Source: Fuerstiella sp.
GTDB lineage: Bacteria > Planctomycetota > Planctomycetia > Planctomycetales > Planctomycetaceae
NCBI GenBank assembly: GCA_022447225.1
Contig: JAKVAZ010000011.1
Span: 203,956 to 267,955 of the forward strand
Length of the DNA stretch: 64,000 nt
Direction of reading: 5' to 3'
Part shown: piece by piece, positions 57,025 to 64,000 of the stretch
Layout: each line of letters begins with the position of its first letter
Numbering within the stretch: position 1 is the stretch's first letter
Position numbers and translations under genes: made by a program
The notes under the pieces: generated by a model
What the model was told of the DNA's origin: nothing
Database searches by the model: none
What the model saw: only the letters and a program-made list of their open reading frames with translations

Positions 57025-60000
57025 GTGATGCGACGATGGCTCTGTTCCGGTATTCTGTTTATTTCAGCTTCAGTGGCGCTTTCCGGAATGTTGAAAGCCC
57101 AGGAGGAGACGCAGCTTTCTGCAATCCACACAGCGACCGGTCCGGACACAGAACAACGGTTTCCGCCACTGATTCTTCCTGATGGTTTCCGGGCAACTTT
57201 GTTTGCCTGTGATCCACTGATTGAATATCCGTCTGTTATCGCCATCGGTCCCCGGTTCGGATCTGCGTTCGTTGCCCATGACTATATGACGGGACTGGGC
57301 GTTGAAATAATTCGACGCGACGAAGTCCGGCTCGTCGAAGATTCTGACTCAGACGGCTACGCCGACCGTTCCACGGTTTACGCTGATGAATTCAATTCGA
57401 TTCAGGGACTGGCGTTCCACGACGGTAGTGTCTTCGTTATGCATGCTCCTGTCCTGACCCGACTGCGCGATACGGACGGCGACGGGATCGCCGACGAACG
57501 ACGTGACCTGATTCGGGGACTGGGCCTGCCACCGGAAGAGAACGACAATCGTCTGCATTGTGCCAACGGGGTTGTCGCCGGGCATGACGGCTGGCTTTAC
57601 CTGTCCCTGGGAGATCGCGGCTGTGACGTACAGCGCCCGGAAGGTGATCGCCTGCTGTTTCGGCAGGGAGGAATCCTGCGGTGTCGTATCGACGGATCCG
57701 ACCTGCATGTGTTTTCGACAGGTCTGCGCAATATTTATGACGTGGCACTTGACGATGAACTCAACGTTTTCGTACGCGACAATGAGAACGATGGCGGTGA
57801 TTACATGATTCGTGTCTGTCACTGTTTCTTTGGTTCGGATCACGGCTATCCGTATCATTACTACGAACGACCGGACGAACCCATGCCGCCCCTGGCTGAT
57901 CTGGGACGGGGGTCTTCTGCCGGCGGTACTGCTTATCTTGAAACGGCTTTCCCTCCCGAGTACCGAGAGAGTTTGTTTTTCTGCGAATGGGGTCGGGGAG
58001 TCGTGCGGTATCGCCGCACACGCCGGGGCAGCAGTTTTGAGTCGATGACCGAAACAGACTTTGCCATAGGCGCCAGTGACGATCCCTATGGTTTTAAACC
58101 AACTGATCTCGTCGTCGACCGGGACGGATCAATGCTGGTTGCCGACTGGTGCGACGGCCAGAGGCCGAAACGGGGCCGTGGAAGGATCTATCGGATTTCC
58201 TTCGCTGACTCCGATGCATCTCAGCCAGATGCAGGTTCACCACTGGAGGAGACAGAATCGTCTGAACTTATCGAACAGCTGAACTCGGCCGGCTACCAGC
58301 AGCGCGTCCGGGCACAACTTGAACTGCAAAGACGCGGCGCCACTGCCACTGCACAAATTGTTTCCGGTTTGCAGGCAGGAGAACTTGATGTTTACGCGCG
58401 ACTTCATGCTGTCTGGGTCATTGCCTGGACATCGACCGGTTCTGTACCCGAAATCCTGTTTGATCTGGCAGCGCGGGATTCCGATCCTCGGGTACGGGGG
58501 CAGGCCATCCGCGCCATCGGTGACCTGACAGATCCGGTTCTGATCAACAATCGCTTGCTCAGTGAATATGGTGATTCGCAAATCCTGCAGCGTATCGCCC
58601 GCATCGCGAATGATGCCGATCCGCGAATTCTTCTTGAGGCTCTGATTGTTATGAGGAGACTGGCATGGTCACAGGCACCTGACTGGATTGCTGACCATTT
58701 CACCATCGATGACCCGGCCGTGGCTCATGCCTCACAGCAGACACTTCGCAACTGTTTAAACTGGCCGGCAGTCGTGCGTTTGCTTGATGATGTACCTCGT
58801 CTCAGAAAAGCTGCGCTGCACGCGGTCGCTGAAGTTCGATCCGGATTCCTGGCGGATCATCTCATCCAGCGCATGAAAGAGGCAATGAATTCCGAACATC
58901 GACGTGAGTATGCAGATGCTCTGACACGAATCGTCAGAAAGAAAGCACCGTGGACATACTGGGGCTTTCGCCCGGCTGCTCGCCCGCCGGCAACGATCGA
59001 GTGGGAAAGCACGGAGTCCATCGAAGAGGCTCTCAACGATGTCCTTGCGGACCCCGACCTGGACGTGCGAAGCTTCGTGCTCAGCCGCATGATTCGCGAA
59101 GGTATTGTTCCTGAAATTTCATCGCTGATTCAGTGGCTCCGCGAGGATACCCGCAGCAGTCGAGTTGACAGAATTCTGGATGCGCTGCGAAACAGAGATC
59201 CGGAACTGATAAGACCGATTGTTCTGGAAACAGTCCTTCGAGAGGATTTAGCTGATTCCAGCCGGTTGACAGCGTTGTCGATGCTGGCAGAGTTTCCTGC
59301 AGAAACATCGGAGGAAATGATTTTTCAGATTGTGAAACGCCTGGAAGACGGTCGAGTGCTCGTGTCTGCAATTCGCGAAACCGGAACACGTCCTGGAATC
59401 ACAGCCGATGAACTGTTGCTGAAAAAACTGTCTTCAAAGTCTTCCGCTGTTCGTGCCGAAGCAATTCGGTCACTTGCAAAACGTGGGTACAAAGAGGCGG
59501 GTCTGCAGGTGGCACGACTGATCGGGGACGCAGACGGAACTGTCAGGCTGGCCGCTGCAGAAGCCGTCGGCCCTCTTGGAGTGGTTCGAATGAGTGATCA
59601 GTTGCTGGAGTTTGCAGTGGGTGACGATGATCCTCTGATATCTGCCAGTCTGAATTCTTTGCGGCAGCTGCGGGACGGTCGGGCGGTTACTGCAGCATCA
59701 AACGCTCTGGACCGCCGCCCGACACAATTGGCTGCTATGGAATATCTGAAAGCATTCGGAACACCTGATCAGATTGATTACGTTGTTGCTGCTGCAGCAG
59801 GCAATCCGGCTTCTGATTTTCAAAACAGAGTTGTCAGGACACTTGTCACCTGGCAGAACCGATTCGCGGATTCTGATGGTGAGATCCAGCATGCAATCGC
59901 CACGATCCAGGGACACAGCGGTCAACCACTTTTCTGGAATGTTTCGGGGCCGCTCACTGAGGAATCGGCAGAGGATCTGCTCAGACATTTGAATAATCCC

Positions 60001-60831
60001 GGCCTGTCTGAACCGGAACACACCAGTGGCCAGCCGGTGATTGCCGAAGGTTCACCGGCAACACTGAGCCTGCAAAAATCTTCTGAAGGGGACTCTGTCT
60101 GGCTGGCCTGGACTCCGGTTCGTCTCGAACGTTCCGAAAAAATCGAAATCATGGCGTCCGCCGGCGGCTATCTTAATCTATGGCTTGGTAGTAATCAGAT
60201 TCATACCCGTGAACAGTCGGCCGGGTTCCGGCCGGACTCAGATCGGATATCTGCACGATTCAATCAGGGAACAAGTCGGCTGATCGCCCGGGTGCAGCCA
60301 GGTGAAAACAAGAGGGTACAGTTTCATTTACGGTTTCGGCGACGTAGTTCGAAGACGGAGCACGAACAGTTAATTTTGCACGCCCTGACCAGCGATGGTG
60401 ACGCGGACCGCGGTCGTGTAATCTTCAGGAATGAACAAAAATCTACCTGCATTCGCTGTCATCGTCTCGGTTCTGAAGGCGGACGCATCGGCCCGGATTT
60501 GACGGGTATTGGCAGCCGATTTTCAAGAGTCCATCTGATTGAATCAATTCTGGAACCCAGTCGTACTGTCGCCCCCAGTTACGCCACAGTGGTGGTGACG
60601 TTAACCAGTGGCCAGGTGATGACCGGTATTTCGGTCTCGAAAACTGATAAGACGCTTGTACTTGGCGACAATCAGGGGAAACTTCATGAAATCGCCACTA
60701 ACGATATTGATGAAACCGTTACGCAAACGGTGAGTACGATGCCGGAGGGACTGGAAAAGAAACTGACGCGGCGGGAATTTGTAGATTTGCTGGCATTTCT
60801 GGAATCAGAAAAATCTGCCCGCAACCACTAA
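57025..60831 (+). CDS. PVC-type heme-binding CxxCH membrane-bound dehydrogenase with HEAT repeats
   Basis: An exported protein of 1268 residues. Signal peptide at residues 1-25 ('GILFISASVALSGMLKA'), then a sugar-dehydrogenase-like propeller (about 45-400: 'LILPDGFRATLFACDPLIEYPSVIAIGP', 'VFVMHAPVLTRLRDTDGDGIADE', 'ADWCDGQRPKRGRGRIYRI'). HEAT repeats span 420-960 ('ARDSDPRVRGQAIRAIGDL'), and the C-terminal cytochrome c domain has C1142-I-R-C1145-H1146, 'GPDLTGIGSRF' and 'LEPSRTVAPSY'. Known only from PVC genomes; thought to oxidise sugars in the periplasm, passing electrons to heme. GTG start, or ATG one codon on. Single heme. No partner gene in the same direction upstream; the hydrolase gene follows after 41 bases. 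Confidence 0.92.
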   Translation: MMRRWLCSGILFISASVALSGMLKAQEETQLSAIHTATGPDTEQRFPPLILPDGFRATLFACDPLIEYPSVIAIGPRFGSAFVAHDYMTGLGVEIIRRDEVRLVEDSDSDGYADRSTVYADEFNSIQGLAFHDGSVFVMHAPVLTRLRDTDGDGIADERRDLIRGLGLPPEENDNRLHCANGVVAGHDGWLYLSLGDRGCDVQRPEGDRLLFRQGGILRCRIDGSDLHVFSTGLRNIYDVALDDELNVFVRDNENDGGDYMIRVCHCFFGSDHGYPYHYYERPDEPMPPLADLGRGSSAGGTAYLETAFPPEYRESLFFCEWGRGVVRYRRTRRGSSFESMTETDFAIGASDDPYGFKPTDLVVDRDGSMLVADWCDGQRPKRGRGRIYRISFADSDASQPDAGSPLEETESSELIEQLNSAGYQQRVRAQLELQRRGATATAQIVSGLQAGELDVYARLHAVWVIAWTSTGSVPEILFDLAARDSDPRVRGQAIRAIGDLTDPVLINNRLLSEYGDSQILQRIARIANDADPRILLEALIVMRRLAWSQAPDWIADHFTIDDPAVAHASQQTLRNCLNWPAVVRLLDDVPRLRKAALHAVAEVRSGFLADHLIQRMKEAMNSEHRREYADALTRIVRKKAPWTYWGFRPAARPPATIEWESTESIEEALNDVLADPDLDVRSFVLSRMIREGIVPEISSLIQWLREDTRSSRVDRILDALRNRDPELIRPIVLETVLREDLADSSRLTALSMLAEFPAETSEEMIFQIVKRLEDGRVLVSAIRETGTRPGITADELLLKKLSSKSSAVRAEAIRSLAKRGYKEAGLQVARLIGDADGTVRLAAAEAVGPLGVVRMSDQLLEFAVGDDDPLISASLNSLRQLRDGRAVTAASNALDRRPTQLAAMEYLKAFGTPDQIDYVVAAAAGNPASDFQNRVVRTLVTWQNRFADSDGEIQHAIATIQGHSGQPLFWNVSGPLTEESAEDLLRHLNNPGLSEPEHTSGQPVIAEGSPATLSLQKSSEGDSVWLAWTPVRLERSEKIEIMASAGGYLNLWLGSNQIHTREQSAGFRPDSDRISARFNQGTSRLIARVQPGENKRVQFHLRFRRRSSKTEHEQLILHALTSDGDADRGRVIFRNEQKSTCIRCHRLGSEGGRIGPDLTGIGSRFSRVHLIESILEPSRTVAPSYATVVVTLTSGQVMTGISVSKTDKTLVLGDNQGKLHEIATNDIDETVTQTVSTMPEGLEKKLTRREFVDLLAFLESEKSARNH

Positions 60832-60872
60832 AAGGGTGTCCGGAAACGGACCCATGATTCAGGGAGTTGCAA

Positions 60873-61718
60873 GTGATTCGGTTTTCGGTTCGTCTGTTGG
60901 TCCCTGCTTTGTTGGTCCTGAACGGGGTGTTCGTGATGGCTGGGGAAGCACGTTCATCAGAGATCGTGGTCCGTGAGGACATCGTTTACGGACGGGTACA
61001 TGGAGCAGGATTGCTGGCAGATGTCGCCTATCCTGTCGTTGACGAACCGCTTCCGGCCATTATCTCTGTGCACGGTGGTCGCTGGTATGGCGGTCACAAG
61101 AAAGATGCATCAACGATCGTTGTCAGGCAGTGGGCTGAGTTTGGTTTCTTTGCAATGTCGATTGACTATCGACTGGTGAGAGCGAGTCCGGCTCCGGCGT
61201 GCTATCAGGATCTGCAGTGTGCGATTCGCTATGTTCACGCCCATGCCGATGAACTCAATGTCGATCGAGAACGCATTTTTCTGATCGGGCAGTCTGCAGG
61301 AGGACACATGGTATCGCTGGCAGCGACACTGGGTGATGGTCCTTTTGAGCGTACCGGTGGCTGGGAAGAGGCCCGCAACGATGTTCGTGCTGTGATCAGT
61401 GTTGCCGCCAACTACGAACTCACGACACTCAGTTGGGGCGATATCTGGAATCCATCAGAGGGCGATGCTGTTGAGGCCAGAAGACTTGCCTCGCCGGTTA
61501 ACCATGTGACCAGCGACATGAAACCACTGTGCATTCTGCATTCCGACAATGACCGTTCTGTTCCGATCGACAATGCGCTGCTGATGGTCGATGCGCTCAG
61601 GAAGACAGGAGTTACTCATACATTCCATCGCTATCCCGACAAAGGGCACATGGGAATCACTCCGGAAGTGATCGCTCGTGCCCGTGAGTTTATCTCACAG
61701 CAGTCACAGTTGAATTAA
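60873..61718 (+). CDS. Exported alpha/beta hydrolase (BD-FAE/esterase type)
   Basis: A 281-residue esterase-like protein with a signal peptide ('LLVPALLVLNGVFVMAGEA'). The oxyanion motif 'HGGRWYGGHK', nucleophile elbow G-Q-S-A-G, Asp in 'LHSDNDRSVPI' and His in 'YPDKGHMGI' make a full triad. Likely hydrolyses acyl or feruloyl esters on polysaccharides; substrate inferred only. AGGGAG fits the GTG at 60873, so that start is preferred to the TTG at 60867. It lies 41 bases after the CxxCH dehydrogenase gene and likely in the same transcript. Confidence 0.87.
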   Translation: MIRFSVRLLVPALLVLNGVFVMAGEARSSEIVVREDIVYGRVHGAGLLADVAYPVVDEPLPAIISVHGGRWYGGHKKDASTIVVRQWAEFGFFAMSIDYRLVRASPAPACYQDLQCAIRYVHAHADELNVDRERIFLIGQSAGGHMVSLAATLGDGPFERTGGWEEARNDVRAVISVAANYELTTLSWGDIWNPSEGDAVEARRLASPVNHVTSDMKPLCILHSDNDRSVPIDNALLMVDALRKTGVTHTFHRYPDKGHMGITPEVIARAREFISQQSQLN

Positions 61719-61776
61719 TTCACTGACTGTCGACAGGAATCGTGTCACAGTCCACCGTTTGAATGAGAGGGTTGTT

Positions 61777-63069
61777 ATGAGTCTTTCACGACGTAGTTTC
61801 CTCGCGGGGGTTGCAGGCACGTTGCCGCTGGCACAGACCGCTTATGGCATGCAACAGCGCCGACCCCGGATCGCTGCGCTGACCACGATCTATCACAAGT
61901 ACTCGCATTCCCAGCACATCGTTGATCGCTTTCTGGAAGGATACGGCTGGGAAGGCCGTCACCACCGCCCGGCGATGGACGTGGTTTCGCTGTACGTGGA
62001 GCAGGTTGGGGACAATGACCTCAGCCGTGATCGAGCCCGTTATCATCCGAACATGAAGATCTACCCGACTATTGCTGAGGCGTTAACGCAGGGCGGCAGT
62101 ACGCTTGACGTCGACGGCGTGCTGCTGATTGGTGAACACGGTAAGTATCCGGACAATGAAAAGGGACAGAAGCTTTATCCTCGTTATGAGTATTTTCAGC
62201 AGATCGTTGAGGTGTACCGACAAAGTGGGCGGACGGCGCCGGTCTTCAACGACAAACATCTGTCGTGGAACTGGGAATGGGCGAAAGAGATGGTGGATAC
62301 GTCTCGAGAGATGGACTTCGGGTTCATGGCCGGATCATCGCTCCCGGTGGCTCGTCGATTGCCATCACAGGATCTCCCCATGGGTGCCGAGGTCGAAGAA
62401 GCCATCGGCGTCTGGTCCGCGGGAATTGATGCCGGAGATATCCACGTGCTGGAAGCCATGCAGTCAATAGTCGAACGCCGCCGCGGAGGCGAGACGGGCA
62501 TCCGGGCCGTTGAGGCTCTGCGGGGCGAGCGGTTTCTGAACGCGCTGCAGTCCGGATCCTGGGAAGGCGGCGGCTGGGACCCCCGGCTGCTTGAAGCCGC
62601 ATTGTCCCGCAGCAATACGATCAATCCGCCACGTGAGAACTGGGGAGTCGTCTTTCCGACGACTGATGACATTCGTCGTCTTGCTGCGGGTTCATATGCG
62701 TATCGTTTTGAGTACGCCGACGGAATGAAAGCGACGATGATTCAGTTTCATGCGGGTCCGGACCAAAAAAACGGTGGTGTTGTTGGCGATTGTACGGTCG
62801 CCGCCCGATTGAAGGGCGGCGAGATGTTTTCAGTACTTACCTACCTGCCGTATTATTCGATGCGGAACTTCTTTAATCCTCAGGTCCATCACATCGAATC
62901 CCTGTTTCTGACAGGCAAATCACCTTATCCGGTGGAGAGGACCCTGCTGACCACCGGCATGACGGCAGCGGGTATCGAGTCCCTTTTTCAGAATCAAAAG
63001 CGACTCATAACACCGCACCTGGCAGTTGAGTATCAACCGACAGCGGAATCGACATTCTGGAGAACGTAA
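61777..63069 (+). CDS. Tat-exported protein, function unknown
   Basis: A 430-residue protein with a clear Tat signal ('SLSRRSFLAGVAGTLPLAQTAYG'). The body has 'RIAALTTIYHKYSHSQHIVDRFLEGYGWEG' at the mature N-terminus, 'DVDGVLLIGEHGKYPDNEKGQKLYPRYEYF' at about 115-145, 'AVEALRGERFLNAL' and 'YLPYYSMRNFFNPQVHHIESLFLTG' near the end. Several His and Asp are spaced as in metal-dependent enzymes, but no named family is recognised. It may be in a unit with the upstream hydrolase (58 bases). A TTG six codons earlier is a less likely start. Confidence 0.75.
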   Translation: MSLSRRSFLAGVAGTLPLAQTAYGMQQRRPRIAALTTIYHKYSHSQHIVDRFLEGYGWEGRHHRPAMDVVSLYVEQVGDNDLSRDRARYHPNMKIYPTIAEALTQGGSTLDVDGVLLIGEHGKYPDNEKGQKLYPRYEYFQQIVEVYRQSGRTAPVFNDKHLSWNWEWAKEMVDTSREMDFGFMAGSSLPVARRLPSQDLPMGAEVEEAIGVWSAGIDAGDIHVLEAMQSIVERRRGGETGIRAVEALRGERFLNALQSGSWEGGGWDPRLLEAALSRSNTINPPRENWGVVFPTTDDIRRLAAGSYAYRFEYADGMKATMIQFHAGPDQKNGGVVGDCTVAARLKGGEMFSVLTYLPYYSMRNFFNPQVHHIESLFLTGKSPYPVERTLLTTGMTAAGIESLFQNQKRLITPHLAVEYQPTAESTFWRT

Positions 63070-63135
63070 TCAAACACTTCGGGAAGTTTTGTTCGAGCTC
63101 GTCATCGAGGTTTTGCCTCAGTCGACCTTCGGGCG

Positions 63136-64000
63136 TTATGCCAGAATTTCTTTGACAATTTCGCCGTGAACATCTGTGAGCCGATAGTCCCTTCCCTGGA
63201 AGCGATGAGTCAGCTGTTTGTGATTGAATCCCAGCAGATGCAGGATCGTGGCATGCAGGTCGTGAACGTGTACCGGGTTCTCGCCGACGTTGAATCCCAG
63301 CTCGTCGGTCGATCCATGTGTGACACCGCCTTTGATTCCGCCCCCGGCCAGCCACATTGAAAAGGAATTTGGATGGTGATCGCGTCCGTCACTGCCGCCC
63401 TGTACCATCGGAGTTCGTCCAAATTCGCCGCCCCAGATCACCATGGTGTCGTCCAGCATGCCCTGCTGCCGGAGGTCTTTGATCAGGGCTGCACAGGCCT
63501 GGTCGGTGTCTCGGCAGTTGGCGGCAACTCCATTTTTCAGGTTGCCGTGCTGGTCCCAGGATTCATGGAACAGCTGCACGAAACGCACTCCCCTCTGGAC
63601 CAGACGCCGTGCCAGGAGACAATTGTTGGCGAATGAGGTTTCGTTTGGCGTTGCACCGTACAAATCTAGAACATGCTTTGGTTCGTCAGCAAGCGACATT
63701 GCGGACGGGGCACTGGCCTGCATTCGAAATGCCATTTCGTACGAATTGATTCTCGTCGCGATCTCTGTATCACCAGTGGCATCAAGTCGTCCGAGATTGA
63801 GCTGATTGACGGCGTTCAGGGTCTGCCGCTGAACAGTCTCATCGATACCCTCCGGACTGGACAGGTACAGCACGGGATCACCACTGCTGCGAAACTCTAC
63901 ACCGGAATGCATGGTAGGCAGGAACCCGGAATTCCAGCTGCCATTACCTGAGCTGGGGCCCTTCTTTCCGCTATTGAAGACAATGAAAGCCGGAAGATCT
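63136..64000 (-). CDS. DUF1501 family protein, 5' end outside window
   Basis: The C-terminal part (at least 288 residues) of a second DUF1501 protein; the frame runs off the right edge of the window. '[16 protein letters not shown]', 'LARRLVQRGVRFVQLF', '[18 protein letters not shown]', 'DHHPNSFSMWLAGGGIKGG' and 'DLHATILHLLGFNHKQLTHRFQGRDYRLTDVHG' are the same landmarks as in the first DUF1501 of this window. Like that one it is presumably Tat-exported and paired with a DUF1549/DUF1553 gene beyond the edge. Convergent with the unknown Tat protein gene. Confidence 0.9.
   Translation of the reverse strand, partial: DLPAFIVFNSGKKGPSSGNGSWNSGFLPTMHSGVEFRSSGDPVLYLSSPEGIDETVQRQTLNAVNQLNLGRLDATGDTEIATRINSYEMAFRMQASAPSAMSLADEPKHVLDLYGATPNETSFANNCLLARRLVQRGVRFVQLFHESWDQHGNLKNGVAANCRDTDQACAALIKDLRQQGMLDDTMVIWGGEFGRTPMVQGGSDGRDHHPNSFSMWLAGGGIKGGVTHGSTDELGFNVGENPVHVHDLHATILHLLGFNHKQLTHRFQGRDYRLTDVHGEIVKEILA

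Overview
The window looks like chromosomal DNA of a marine-type planctomycete (order Planctomycetales, moderate GC). The evidence is the gene families present: two DUF1501 proteins (one cut by the right edge), a DUF1549/DUF1553 'PSD1' protein with a planctomycete cytochrome c motif, a PVC-type CxxCH dehydrogenase with HEAT repeats, Tat-exported Gfo/Idh/MocA and SMP-30 proteins, a sulfatase with the CxASR motif, and PQQ-propeller/leucine-rich-repeat proteins. No rRNA, tRNA, CRISPR array or intact insertion sequence was seen.

Layout. 1-5.6 kb: the 3' part of an AsmA-like envelope protein, MsrA, and a Na/Pi cotransporter with Pho-box-like repeats upstream. 5.9-11.4 kb: a four-gene minus-strand cluster encoding a WXG100-like protein, a coiled-coil protein, a small helical W-x-D protein and a 1329-residue EccC-like FtsK/SpoIIIE ATPase, which looks like a minimal type VII secretion-like system in a diderm. 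11.7-14.0 kb: a D-amino-acid-dehydrogenase-like flavoprotein and a DUF1805-VOC fusion. 14.3-21.8 kb: a minus-strand run of HEAT protein, PSD1, DUF1501 and a DsbA/FrnE-like protein whose first active-site Cys codon is an in-frame TGA followed by a SECIS-like hairpin (a probable selenoprotein). 21.9-32.3 kb: exported catabolic genes (Gfo/Idh/MocA oxidoreductase, propeller glycosidase-like protein, sulfatase, PhyH dioxygenase, tartrate/isopropylmalate dehydrogenase-like enzyme, PQQ-LRR protein).

32.5-43.6 kb is mostly housekeeping: hflK-hflC, a degenerate SthA-like flavoprotein, an RluA pseudouridine synthase, dnaX-ybaB-recR, rpoN and a mannose-1-phosphate guanylyltransferase. It also holds gene relics: a DUF1552 tail behind hflC, and a broken nucleotidyltransferase pair before dnaX. 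43.8-49.9 kb: a nucleoside-type MFS permease, three tandem paralogous response-regulator/HATPase proteins whose phospho-acceptor and kinase residues are lost in a complementary pattern, and a histone-deacetylase-like amidohydrolase. 50.1-64 kb: sialidase-like, secretin-N-like, LpxL-like acyltransferase, amino-acid permease, SMP-30, CxxCH dehydrogenase, alpha/beta hydrolase, a Tat-exported protein of unknown function and the partial second DUF1501.

The exported enzymes fit degradation of sulfated or complex polysaccharides with periplasmic electron transfer, as is common in this phylum. The items most worth following up are the probable selenoprotein, the type VII-like cluster (with a perfect 19-bp inverted repeat inside its ATPase gene) and the triple REC-HATPase cluster.
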